In this document: in pieces, positions 1 through 11,606 of the stretch | Numbering within the stretch: the first letter of the stretch is position 1 | How the letters are laid out: each line of letters starts with the position of its first letter | Assembly (NCBI GenBank): GCA_003993805.1 | Contig: RSEF01000031.1 | Coordinates: 23,463,108-23,527,107, forward strand | Direction of reading: 5' to 3' | DNA from: Himantopus leucocephalus | Lineage: Eukaryota; Chordata; Aves; Charadriiformes; Recurvirostridae | DNA: 64,000 nucleotides | Notes under the pieces: generated by a model | Told to the model about the DNA's origin: nothing | The model's input: only the letters and a program-made list of their open reading frames with translations | The model's database searches: none | Translations under genes and position numbers: made by a program

Positions 1-3000
1 GTTTGAAGGAAAGAACAAAATCAAGCATTTGCAAAATTGCATCAAAAAGACTCAGTGGTGATCTTTGCATTAAAAGCCCTGCTCTAAACAAAACATATAA
101 AGCCTTTTAGCTGTGTACTTTGGAACAATGCCTAGAAACAAGGCTGCAAAGAACCCCCCACCCAAACCACTGCTCTTTGACTGGTATTTATCAACAGTAA
201 AGCTAATATAAAATTATAATATGAAATCACTTGTCTACGAAAGAAAAAAAATCACTAAAGTAACAACAAAAAATTTATATTGTCTAAGTAAATTTTTAAA
301 AAGAGCTAAATACTGGTTTAATTAAACTGCTCCTGCTCGTGTCAGTGGGAATAACTTTAGGCTATTACTGGCTATTATAGAACAATTTATTTTTAAAACA
401 CTAAAAATATTTAAAGACAGTTTTAATACTACACTAAATTTGATCTATTTGGCTTATAAATCTTACCTGTCAGAATTCTCTGTTCCTAAAGAAATGGGAC
501 ATTTTACAATTTAAAACAGAGAAGAGCCAAGGGATTGTAATAATCTAACTTAAACATAGTGTGAGTTATTAGATAATAGTACAAATGATTTACGTTAAAA
601 AAGCATTTTAAGTCATCATTTATGATCACTGAGCTAAGAAAGCATTGGCCTGTCTGCCAAAATCTGTGGTTTGCTTTTGACTTCTGTAACTCAAAACATT
701 GACAAATGTGCAGAGGAAAGACTCAAAACATTTTCCCTTAAGTTTGGTATTTCTTAGCAGGCCACATATCGGCCCCACCTTTTGCCTGCCAACCTGGTCT
801 TTACTCTGCTCTCCAGCAGGGTCTTTCCTTTCCCCAGTTCAAGTTCTTCTAGGTATGCAGCTCCAAATAACACACAGTAGATGATGACACAGTCTAGTGC
901 AAACTTGCAACTTCTAGCAAAGAGTTGCAAACTACACATGCATAGTATCCTCCACGCAACGTAGCAAGCAGTAAGCACAGATGAGTCATCCATCCGATCC
1001 TTCTCACCATTAACGCTCCAAACACAATATAAGAAGGTATCACACAAAACAGAGAAATATTTCATTGACTGTTGGAGGAGTGAAGTCTGAATTATTTTAA
1101 TTAAAATTTGTAGTGTTTCTCTGCTAATGGAACACTTGCATCTGAAATAAACCCTTATATGGTAAAGAATTCCTCAGCTATAGAAAACTAATTAAAACAA
1201 GTAGTCCCATGTGCCCTGCTAGTAATGCAGCTTATTTTTGTCAGATTTGTGCTTCACAGTTGATCAAGACTTCTGACAGGATGTTTTACAGTCCCTCCTC
1301 CAACTGGCCACTGATTTTTGTAAAATAGAGGTACCCTGTTAGCTTTGAGAAGTTTGCCTTTCTGTTGATGGCTGAAATCAATCGACTCAACAAAAAAATT
1401 ACATAGAGAAGGAAGCACCTATAGAACCCAGCCTAGAAACCTAACAGCTAAGGGAGGACAACACCTTGTAACAAGGCTGCACAAAAGGTGTTTGCTGGCA
1501 GGATGGGCTATGTGCTATGCAAGCTAATACCATAGAATGATGCCATTTCCTCCTAATACAGGAGGGAACAACTGAACAGGACTCAGATGTTTTCTTTGCC
1601 AGGCCACACGGACCATGGCCCACCAGCCTCTCTGCTGAACTGCTACCACTACCCACAACCTCATGCTCAACATGCTCATGTTCAGCAGTGTTGCAATGCC
1701 CAAGCCCTTCCCACTACCCACTGCTCCCTAATCCTCCTCACCGCATAGTGCTATGATATGTTCCAAACCTGCCACAACGTTACACTCATACGGTTCTTTC
1801 CACTACTGTAGGCCAAATATACCCTCACTCCTTTGTGCAAGGCCATAAAGGTGCAGCATAGCCAAAAGGTAGGAGTAACACAGCATTTGATAAACCACAG
1901 ACAGGCTGACGGGCAGAAAGCCAGGCACAACTGGACTGGTAGGGCACCTGGAGAGGATCCGCCTATAGGCTCAACAGATCAGGTCACAGTTCAGATCCAA
2001 TTCATGATCAAGTAAATGGATGGACTTTCTTTGGAACTAAAACCAAATATTTGCTATTTTAAATTCTAAAGTATGTTCCTATTTAACTGAAATTTTACAT
2101 AACATCTTGTTTCTCAGCCTCGCCAGCTGTTCATCAATATGTTTCTCAAAGTAAGATGCTATAATAAGATTGCCTTCATTATTCGCAAATTTTTATATAA
2201 AAATAAAAGGCCAACTATAAAAATAGAGCTATTACAAGTGCTTTTAGTAACAAAAATGCCTGTGTAAATATCTTTAATCAAATAATAGTATTCAGCATTA
2301 ATGACTATGTACAGCATACAAAGGGAGGAACTCCAGTAATATACTACTTGTGGAAGTTGTCATCACTTTCACAACTACAATTTGGTTCCTCCTTAATTTA
2401 TAGATGCCATCTAACCTAGAACACATGAACATAGGCATTAACCAGTCTTCACAGAACCTTGGTTAAATAAAGAAACCTTAACTCAGCTTTACTGGTGGCA
2501 TCGTAAAAAATTTAGTGCCTTGGCCACAAAGTAGATGGTGATGCTTTCACAGTGTTGTGAGATTGACTCTCCCACCAGAGCAGTGTCAAATCTTCCAAGA
2601 ACAAAATGACTTGAAGTCTTCAGCAAAGAAGAAAAATCACCAAGGAGAAGAGCGCAGAGGCTGGCAGAATGACTGATGTGTGGAAAAGTCAACAAGGAGC
2701 CATTTCTAACAACAAAACCTAGTGGGCAGCCCACTAAATGGCAGATCTGTAACAACTGAGGAAATGCTTTTTCTTCACAATGTATACTTGAGTTACTGAA
2801 TCATTGCAGCAAGACACTGGACACACACAAAGCACAAATGGACTTAAAAAAGAACTAAATTCTTGAAGACAGACCCACTGCTGGTTATTTAAAACACAAA
2901 TGCTTGGGTGCAACCTTTAGCTAAGAAGGTCCCTAAACCACTAATTAAGGGACCTAACCATGGGAAAGAATCACTATGTACACTTCATGCATTTCTCACA

Positions 3001-3984
3001 TTTTTCTCCACAAGCATCTTTACTAGCTGCCTTTGGAGAGAGTATGGAACTAAACGGACACTTGGCCTGACCAGAACATGGCTATTCTTCTGTTCTCATT
3101 AAATACTGGAAGACATGCCAAATACCAGATGAAGGCAGACAAACCAACAGGCACAAAATGTACGCAGACATTAGACTCGTATTCCCCTCCCAGTTCACAA
3201 ACAGCATTAATCACCATTTCTGCAAACAGCATGATATAATGTAAGACACAACAGATTTGGACAGAGTCATGTATAATTATTGTGAGAAACAAAAATTACA
3301 AACGAGAAAAATTATTTCACCTCTCTCATATGTGTGATTTCATTTGCTACTGGGAAACAAGCCATGATCTACGGCCAACTCTCAAACAGGAAAACAAATT
3401 TAAAATCAGATTTAAAAGCTAAGGCTGTATTCTACAAAGAGGTTAAATGTTGGCCTACTTTTAGAAAGCTTTTCTGGTTCAGTGGAAATCAAGACTGGAC
3501 AGGTGGACCCTGTATCTGAGTAACGCCTCAGTGCAGTACATAGATCTTGCAGACTGCAGCTTGAAAGTGTTTTACCATCACCACTCTGAACTTGTCTTGA
3601 ATTTTAACAGGCTAATAATGCAACATCCCAGCTTGCTGTTGTCCACAAATACATTCTCTGTATTCTACTAGCAGAGTGCCTAATAAAAATACAGAACAAA
3701 ACCAAACAGAAGATACACTGGAGCTATCTGAAATGCTCTCTCAGTTGTCAGTGCACCATTAACAGCTACACTTGGAGAACTTTCTTAACCATTTGTGTGT
3801 TCGCTTTATAACGATTTCATGGAGAGTTCCCCAGCCATTTGCTGTGACAGATATGTGAGAGAGTGTCAAGAAAATCACATGCAGTTACTGCACAAAAAAA
3901 ATAACTAAGTCAAGATACCTCATCCACCTACCACTCATCTTTTACCTACTAGGTTAGCTATACCACCACGGAAGGAAATTAAAA
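1..3984. other. AT-rich non-coding DNA
   Basis: I see no convincing gene, RNA gene or recognisable repeat here. Open frames are short, lie in all frames and have no protein-like character. A good minus-strand splice donor (ACAG|GTAAGA) occurs near 468, but the only nearby acceptor would leave a 19-base exon, so it is not called. If the candidate gene to the right is real, this stretch lies beyond its 3' end. Confidence 0.5.
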
Positions 3985-4420
3985 TTGTCTGCCACAGTTT
4001 GATCTTGATAAATCTATACTGGCTGCTTATCGATTTTATTATCCCAAAGGTGCTTATAAAGCAACTGTTTAATAACTTGTTGAAAAATGTGTGGGGATTA
4101 AGTTTTCATTGACCAGCTTATAATTCGCTTCCTCTTTAAGGTTTTATTGACTGGCTTACAATTCCCTTCATTTTCCCCAGCAGCCTTAAAAAAAAAAAAA
4201 TAGATATTTATCTAGAAAGAAGCAGGGACTCTAGTTTTACATTTGCCCTTCCCCAGTCCTCTAAAGAATCTCCTCCTGTCTTCCCAAAGACTCTCTGAGG
4301 ATTCAGACTAAAGGGTCCCTGACAAAGAGGAGAAGGATAATGCTGATTTTTTAGTTTAGCAACCTCCCAGTTCTTACCTGAGCACAGGTCAAATCAGTGA
4401 AAGAGCAAGGTAAGTTAATC
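3985..4420 (-). mobile_element. Very old, decayed CR1 LINE fragment (reverse transcriptase region)
   Basis: Read on the minus strand, this stretch follows the order of a CR1 reverse-transcriptase region. First comes a stretch resembling the EDW.KANV motif (near 4220-4260), then the segment that in CR1 encodes the PGK.MERFI part (near 4080-4180). It is very diverged, full of stops and indels, and much older than the CR1 copies at 22.6, 32.3 and 42.8 kb. An internal partial duplication of about 38 bases (4103-4140 and 4142-4178) is visible. Family assignment is from remembered consensus similarity and the ends are approximate. Confidence 0.5.
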
Positions 4421-5519
4421 ACGCAGGAGCTTAAATAGTATGCTGAGGTCTCTGGAGAGGACAGAGAGGAAAATGATGAGAAATGGACTTTACTAAGGGT
4501 TATTCCTGGCCATCTAGATAAAAAAAATTTTCACTAGTTTGCTGTCTGAGGGGATATCAGTTGGTCAATTGTCTTAAAAAAATAATAAAGATAGTAGGAC
4601 AAAAAAGCCTAAGCCACTAACCTTATTGCTTCCTTCAACAGCCTGTTCAGGGGCAATAAAACAGACTGGTTAAACAGATGTCTAACAGCACACTTCTGAA
4701 CACCTTAGTAAACCTCTTTGGCCAGATTTGGTAAGCAGGGGCCTGCTTGGGTATCGGCTGCACTGCTGGGAAAGCACCGGAAGCTGGTGTCTCCATCGTT
4801 CCAGTCTGAGGCACTCCTTATTGCAGGAGACTATTGTGCTAATGGAAATCCCCTGTTACCTCTCAATTGCAGTCAGCACTGTCTCTTTCCTGCCAAGTTT
4901 TCCCAAAATGTGAGTGCCTAAGAACACCTGTAGTTAAGAAATTCTTCACAAGGCTGAGAGGCAGCTCACCTTGTCAGGGAGAGGAGAGACACAAGCCATT
5001 CTGACAACCTGCCAGGACACAAAGAACGCAGCAGGAATAGTGAGAAGGCAGTCTCTTTTTCTGTATGTGCCTTGAAGTAAACGGAAATGTCAGGTTACCG
5101 AGAAGGTAGGCTGAACACTGGATTCAGCACATGAAGAAGACGTTACGCCACTAATATGTGTAGTTACGCGCTAATCATAAGTGCACTCATTTAAATACTG
5201 GTCACACTAACCTATTTAGCCTTCCAGGCACATCAAAAGGTACTTCTCTCTTTTTNTTTTTTTTTTTTTTTAATAGAAGAAAAATTAAAGAGAAAGAAAA
5301 CCAAGAGCAAGAGACAGTGATCAAAAAAAGCATTTCCTCAGTTTACTCAACACAGATAATTTCTGGCATTTACGTACTCTGGTTCCGTTCTCCATCAATG
5401 CTAGCTGCTATTACAGATGCTAAGTTAGGTTAACACATGCATTGTAGCTTCAAACATACCTGTAGCCCAGAAAGTATAACAGCAGAGTCACTCTCTTTAC
5501 CAGTACCCATCCATCAGTA
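4421..5519. other. Non-coding DNA between old CR1 and solo LTR
   Basis: AT-rich sequence with no supported gene. The 60-70 codon plus-strand frames around 4718-4921 overlap each other in two frames and show no protein-like pattern. It contains the poly-T run at 5251. Confidence 0.5.
5251..5271. repeat. Poly-T homopolymer with one N
   Basis: A run of about 20 T is interrupted by a single N at 5256. It is one of six single Ns in the window, all inside homopolymers, so the N probably marks uncertain run length rather than a real base. Confidence 0.9.
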
Positions 5520-6588
5520 TGGTGGGTTTGCATGGTAAGTTTTTGGTATTGGGGGGGCTACAGGAGTGGCTTCTGTGAGAAGGTGCCAGAAGCTTCCCCC
5601 ATGTCTGATAGAGCCAATGCTAGCTGTCTCCAAGATGAACTCGCTGCTGGCCAAAGCTGAGCTCTAATCAGCGACAGTGGTAGCACCTCTGGGATAACAC
5701 ATTCAAGGGGAAAAAAATCCTGCTGTGGAACAGCCAGAGAGGAATGAGAATATGTGAGAGAAACAACTCTGCAGGCAGCAAAGTCAGTGAACAAGGAGAG
5801 GGAAGAGGTGCTCCAGGAGCAGAGATTGCCCTGCAGCCCATGGTGAGGACCACGGTGAGGCAGGCTGTCTGCCTGCAGCCCATGGCAGCCCAGAGTGGAG
5901 CAGATATCCACCTGCAGCCTGTGGAGGACCCCACGCCAGAGCAGGTGGATGTGCCCAAAGGATGCTGTCACCCTGTGGGAAGCCTGTGTTGGTGCAGGCT
6001 CCTGGCAGGACCTGTGAACCTGTTGAGACAGGAGCCCACACTGAAGCAGGTTTGCTGGCAGGACTTGTGACCCTGCGGGGGACCCGTGCTGGAGCAGTCT
6101 GTTCCTGAAGGACTGCACCCCATGGAAAGGACCCACGCTGGAAGAGTTAGCGGAGGTCTGTTTCCTGTAGGAGGGACCCCACGCTGGAGCAGGGGAAGAG
6201 TGTAAGGAGGAAGGAGTGGCAGAGATGACACGTTATGAACTAACTGCAACCCCCATTCCCCGTCCCCCTGTGGTGCTAGGGGGAAAGAAGTAGAGAAATT
6301 GGGAGTGTGAAGTTGAGCCTGGGAAGAAGAGAGAGGTAGGTGGTGGTATTTTAAGATTTGGTTTTATTTCTCATTACCCTACTCTGATTCTGACCGGCAA
6401 TAGATTGAATTAATTTCCCCAGTTCAAGTCTGTTTTGCCTGTGACAGTAATCGGTGAGTGATCTCCCTGTCCTTATCTCGACCCTCGAGCCTTTCGTTGT
6501 ATTTTCTCTCCCCCTGTCCAGCTGAGGAGAGGAGTGATAGAGTGGCTTTGGTGGGCACCTGGCGTCCAGCCAGGGTCAACCTACCACA
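5520..6588 (+). mobile_element. Solo LTR of an avian endogenous retrovirus (ERVL-like)
   Basis: The 1069-base element begins TGGTGGGTTTGC and ends CTACCACA, so it has the TG...CA ends of an LTR. The base before each end gives a near-perfect 5-base target duplication (CAGTA on the left, GAGTA on the right); 5 bases is the usual size for class III/ERVL elements. The body is much more GC-rich than its flanks and holds a degenerate tandem array of about 30-60 base units rich in GGAGCAGG and CCCACGCTGGAG (about 5830-6190). A degraded polyadenylation signal (AATAGA) lies near 6400, followed by the T-rich 3' end. No internal retroviral genes flank it, as expected after recombination between two LTRs. 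Long open frames inside it on both strands are by-products of low stop density. I recognise the family from bird genomes, but the family name is not certain. Confidence 0.85.
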
Positions 6589-6647
6589 GAGTAAAATATC
6601 CATACTTGTTCTTTTAGTTTGGTCAGCTTGAGGCCTGTGGTATTATA

Positions 6648-6778
6648 TTATTTCAGTTTGCCGTCTTCAGTGCGTATACGGGACTTAAGCAAGTAGAAGG
6701 CCTCACGTCTTCTGTATGCTGGTAATACAGCGATGTATCTCGTCAGATAGTAGAGCACTATAGCGGTTAAGAGACTTA
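6648..6778 (-). CDS. Candidate terminal coding exon of an unidentified minus-strand gene
   Basis: On the minus strand a strong acceptor (pyrimidine tract ending GGGTTTTCAG) sits just before 6778. It is followed by 42 open codons and a TAA stop at 6650-6648. The peptide starts with a hydrophobic segment (SLLTAIVLYY...), continues with basic residues (YRRREAF) and ends RTEDGKLK, which reads like a one-pass membrane protein tail. The stretch keeps seven or so CpG dinucleotides in an AT-rich neighbourhood, which is unusual for neutral DNA. It begins with two bases of a split codon, which matches the one-base end of the exon candidate at 7284-7396. Against it: a plus-strand reading of the same bases is also open and has splice signals. 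I do not recognise the protein. Confidence 0.35.
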
Positions 6779-7283
6779 CTGAAAACCCAGTCAGAAGAAC
6801 TGAATACTAGTATACTAGAGAGAACTACAGTAACATACATACATGAAGGAGGACTGGATCAGCACATTTCTTATCCCTTGTCCAAGTTTCATTAAGTTCA
6901 GAATTTGAAACTTTTTTTTTTTGCCAGCACTAACAACTTATATTTTATCATTCAACAAAACTTGGCTGAAATCAACCATGCCTTTACCATGGCATCTTAG
7001 AGTCATTCAGAAGCACAGCTGGCAAGGATTATTGATCCACACTGGCAAACATCGATTTAGGTAAGCAGGAATCCTTCCATAGGGATTTCGATCAAAATTT
7101 TACTGAACAGGATCAAGGTTATAATACCTATATTGAACTTCAAATACACCGGATTGGATTAAACAATTTTTTTGATTCATAAAGTTATGTATTAGCAGAA
7201 AGAAACCACTGTTCACAGAACATGGCAGTTAAAGGAATTAGATTGGGCAGCCTCTTACTAGTTTAAGAAAAAGGGAGACATAC

Positions 7284-7396
7284 TGACTGGCTGCCTTTGA
7301 CCGATCCTTTGTTCGGGAGCGACGTGCTTCCACTGTGCTTCCTCGCTGTGTGTTGAGGTACACGTCACACTGCCTTCTCCGGTTCCTTCAGCTATT
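7284..7396 (-). CDS. Candidate internal coding exon, minus strand, unidentified gene
   Basis: The 113-base stretch lies between an acceptor (TTCTGTACAG) and a donor (CA|GTATGT), both on the minus strand, and keeps eight or so CpGs. One frame is open throughout (reading ...VTCTSTHSEEAQWKHVAPEQ...) and ends with one base, which joins in frame to the two-base start of the candidate exon at 6648-6778. A second frame is open from just after a TGA near the start and reads as a basic Arg/Ser-rich peptide. Because two frames are open, the coding frame is uncertain. It needs an upstream exon ending with two bases of a codon, which I did not find. Confidence 0.3.
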
Positions 7397-8827
7397 CTGT
7401 ACAGAACTAAAGGTAACACAGGGATGAGCTGTAACACACCTGTCTAAAGCATATCATGAGGAAAGGCAAGCCAAATATGTAACTAAATTAATAGCCATCT
7501 TTCTAGTAATTTAAAAATATGCACCTACTATTCACATGACAACAAAACATCCTGGAAAAGAAAAAGTGCCTTGACCCACAGCCCATTCCATGTTTTCCCC
7601 TTCTACAACATATAGCTCTTCATTATGTATTTGTTTGCACAGGACTTAAATACACACTTTGTTTAAACAAATCCTTTAGTCTAGAAGGAAGGTTTATAGC
7701 TCCCAGTTTAAACAATTACAGTGGTGCATAGTTGACCAATGGATTGCCTTAGTAGACCTTAACAATTCACAAACTTGCAGAGGAAACATCATAGAAAAAT
7801 GCCAGCGTTTGACCTAAACAATGGCAAACTGAAGAGTAAGCATCAGCACCTAGTTTTATTTCGTAACAGTGATCTAAATGAATTCAGTAGTACTTTTCCT
7901 ATAGGTGATCTAAACCCAGTACAAATTCCTTCTCCTTTCTAAGTGCTAGGATCATTTAGTTCGCATTTATCTGAGCTGAATAGACATGAATGTTTCTAAT
8001 AAGATTTTGTCGGACAAACCCTGTTTTCATATACAAAAAATACATTCATTAGCCCAACTAACATTCAGGCTATATACAAAGTACACCAAACTCATGTCAT
8101 TACAGAAATAATTAACACAATAAATTCAATCTCCTTTTTTTTTTTTAAAGGATCCCAATTTTTAGTACCAGTTGGCTATGAGAGTTCTCTAGAATAGCAC
8201 TGTAACTTGTTTTATCTAAGGCAGATGAAACTATATACATACATATGCAGTGGATATGTTGTATCCTTACAAAAATAAACCAAAAGCTGATAGCTCCTCT
8301 TCAGAAAAATAACCTATCTGTCTTCAAAAAGAAGAAAGAAATATACTTTTCATGATTTCACAATACAGCCTGGCACCATATGTTTCATTTGTGTTGGTTT
8401 TTTTTCTATTTTTGTTTTTCTTCCCTCTTGAAGGACTAGAGCAAGCTCTATTATGCATGAATTCGGAAAGCACAAGTCAGCCAAAAGTCACAAATCTCTC
8501 AGGATAGACACGTCCATCTGTCATTTCACAGCAGGAGAACAATAGCAGCTTCAATATAGACACAACAAGCTCACACAATCCTTACACAGCCAGACAGAAA
8601 ATCTGCCTTAGCTGATAGCTAGCTGCCTTTGAAACTCCAGACAGATGTTCCTGTGGAACACCAGGATCAATTGCTGCTTTCTTGTTTCCGTATTTTCAAA
8701 TTCCTCATTTGTTCATAGCAATCAAAATATAGTCAGTTTACTGCTTGTAATCTCTACAGAGCTTTGGGAAAATCAGATTTCAGAAGCAACAAAACTGAAG
8801 ACATAGCAGCATAGAATACACTAGGCT
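7397..8827. other. Non-coding DNA, presumed intron
   Basis: AT-rich, no repeat recognised. A short acceptor-like site near 8522 is followed by 13 open codons and a TGA (8470s), reading GRVYPERFVTFG. This is too little to call an exon. Confidence 0.4.
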
Positions 8828-8953
8828 TTAATCGGCAATTTTTCTACTGTTGGGGCTTATTTTACAAGTAGGCAGCTTGACAAAGACCGTGATTGTATTC
8901 CTGTAACGATCTTCTAGAACTACACTCAGCAGCCTCCAATGATCTCCATAAAT
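8828..8953 (-). CDS. Candidate coding exon (possibly with an alternative stop), minus strand
   Basis: After a good minus-strand acceptor (CTGTCTGTTACACAG) 41 codons are open before a TAA at 8830-8828. The peptide has balanced, protein-like composition (IYGDHWRLLSVVLEDRYRN...). A weak donor (ACTT|GTAAAA) at 8865 would shorten it to 88 bases. It starts in phase 0, compatible with the phase-0 reading of the candidate exon at 13888-13965, but its end does not join the exon at 7284. It may therefore be an alternative terminal exon, or a chance open frame. Confidence 0.3.
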   Translation of the reverse strand: MYGDHWRLLSVVLEDRYRNTITVFVKLPTCKISPNSRKIAD

Positions 8954-11575
8954 CTGTGTAACAGACAGCATATTGCATTGCTTCTATACTGTTGAAAAAA
9001 AATCAGCTTTAATTTTTTTAATTATTTATTTCATATCTGTAGATCTCAAAAACAAAAGTTCTAGACAGAAAAAGAATTATTTATAAAACACCCTAATTTA
9101 ATCTTTAAGTGTCTAAGCAGAAAAAATTGGCAAATCATTGGTTGCAGTTCAAATTAAAAAAAAGTGCTACTGATAACACTCAACCAATTTACATGTCTAA
9201 AAATAATCTCACCAGGCCCATGTGTAAAACTTTTGTTTCAGTAGTATATGTTCATTTTTTCCCCCGATAGTCTCATTGGGTTTTGATTACAGCAAATTTG
9301 CAACACTGGCTCCTTCACAGTTCCCACACTTTTCAGAAGTAAACAAATGGCTCCTTTTAAACAACAGGATAATGCCGGTGTCCTGTGCCCTACTGTAAAA
9401 TTTGCCTCATTAAGAATAAGCTTCTAAACAAAGTCTGACTGCTAGTAACTGAGGACACACTGAAAATATAGGCCCTGGAGTACCTTCAGAAGTCAATGTT
9501 GGGGTTTAAAACTAAGCAAACCCCAAATTAAGCAAAAGAATCTCAAACATGAGAGAACGGTACGAGATTATTTTTGTTCAGGAATGCTATCTTCTGCATT
9601 TCCTCTTTTCAAGGACCACGAAGACAGAGAATGGTGATGATCCAGGCAGACAGACAAAATAAAGAAGCTTGGGAAGAGCAAGAATAAAAGTCTCAGAAGA
9701 CAGAGATGAAATGGAACTATATGCATATTACTGACAGAAAGTGCACTTTATATAACCTTTGAATTCCAAGGTTTTGTTTCAAAAATTTATCTGAAACTAT
9801 AAAGCAAATTCATTTTCTTTTGACATCCCAAAAAGACGTAGTTCAGTCCCACATAACTAGCAAAGACAATTAGTCATTCATTAACTCTTAGTCCTTTAAA
9901 GTTTGCTGGTAGAAACAGCATACAAAACTTGAATAAGGAATATCTCAAATCCCAAGAGAGAGTATGTATGTCAGAGCAGGGGAAAAAAAAGCAAGGAAAA
10001 CTCTTTTAGAGGGGCTTTGTTTTAGTTTGGTTTTGGATGGCAGGGGTTGGTTGCTTTCTCATCTGTGTTAAAGCCTGGAATAGCCTGAAGCCACGGATAG
10101 CATAGATTGAGCAGGACTAAGAGTGCAGCTGGAAAAGTCAAAAGGTAACAGCGAATCCAATTCCTCGCTGTTAAGGAATGGAACACGAGTAAAACCTGCC
10201 ACAAAGGAAAATTAAATCAGAAATATCTGCTTCTATCCAAATCTATTAATTTGGTTAATAAAGTTGGTCACTTTCCTTGTACATTACTGCTTTTTGTGAA
10301 GTTGTATCATACCACATAAGCCCTGTATTATCCAGTAAGAGGTGCTTTCCTAAATAGCAGGTTATTTTAAGGGTATTACAATTAATTTCTCATTCTGCAG
10401 AACAGGCTATGTTCTACCTAGTACAAATTCAACTCTGAAAGGTCAGTTTCCGTTTTTTCGCAAGATAACTAAGCTGGCTTAATTGACGCAAACTTATCCT
10501 TTAAAGAAAATAAAATTTCAGACAAACATTAGTTTTCCTTTTTTCCTTGCATAAGGGATCCATTAGAACAGGATCTGTGCCTCCAGGAAGCAGAGGAGAG
10601 AAATAGTCTTCAGGTGTGGACATACAGCACACCGTAAATAAGCATCCCCTTAGCGTCTGCTCTTTTCCCCTCTGCTTTTCTCCCTCTCCTGTGCTCCCAC
10701 AGAAATTAGATATACTGGTAACATCTGCAGTAAAACTAAAACTGAAAAAGAAGAGTGCACAATACTGAATCTAGCACTTGACAGACAACTAGGCCCTTAC
10801 TCAAGTTGTACAACTGTTCAGGGCAGAAAGCTCCTAAAGGACTAAATATTGACATTAAAATGAAGGAGGAACAGCATTCAAATTAATACAAGAGAGTGAA
10901 TGGCCATAAGGGTTACAAGGCATGGTTTCATGATTTAGAAACATTTATTTTTCCTAGGAAAGTGCTCAAATTCAAATAAAATCTCCCAGTGGAGATGCAG
11001 TGGATCTCCAGATACAGCAAGACATTTTAATATAGTGTTGGGAGGAATGAAGTCACAATCTATAAACTGCAGGGCTGGAACAAAATTTGTACCTTACGGA
11101 ACCATTTAATGCTGGGACCCTCGCAAAGAATACTTTTCTTGCATGTGTTAATATCATCAGTATATCATCATCATATTTTTGCCCAAAACTCTCACAAAAA
11201 ATCATTAAGATTATGCTTCACATGTTTAACATGGTATTTAACTGCTGGACTTTACACAAACCAGTACAACACTTGTTGACGTCTTTCTGGAGCCTAGCTC
11301 AGCAATGTACCACATCATCCAAACACTCCTTTTAAATCCACACAAACCCAGATGGAAGGCTGCTATTAACCAGGAAACTCCTTCTAACAAGGTGCATTTG
11401 CAAAGCCTCCATGTTTTGTTAAGGAAACCAAAGCACCACGAGTTCTCCAGTCAGAAAGGTATAAACAGTGTCAGGGTCACTCTCTCAGTGCTATCCTTTG
11501 TTCCATTATGGGTGACCACTGAAATGACAAGGAAAATTAAAAAAATTTTATCCAAATACAGCTTTAAAAAAAAAG
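8954..11575. other. Non-coding DNA, presumed intron
   Basis: AT-rich. At 10022-10165 a minus-strand acceptor (CCATTCCTTAACAG) is followed by two overlapping open frames, one hydrophobic and one not, without a donor. It is not called as an exon. No recognisable repeat was seen. Confidence 0.4.
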
Positions 11576-11606
11576 CGNGGGGGGGGGGAGGGGGGGAAGG
11601 GCAAGA
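11576..11606. repeat. G-rich homopolymer tract with one N
   Basis: Runs of about 11 and 6-7 G separated by an A, then AAGGG, follow an A-rich run; a single N lies at 11578. It is G-quadruplex-prone on the plus strand and probably hard to sequence, so the exact length is doubtful. Confidence 0.85.

Noticed and set aside
4378..4451. 74-base minus-strand stretch with excellent acceptor and donor and one open frame
   Set aside because: It overlaps the edge of an old CR1 fragment and does not fit the candidate exon chain; probably cryptic sites.
5558..6249. Open frames up to 192 codons on both strands near 5.6-6.2 kb
   Set aside because: They lie inside the solo LTR and reflect its GC-rich tandem array.
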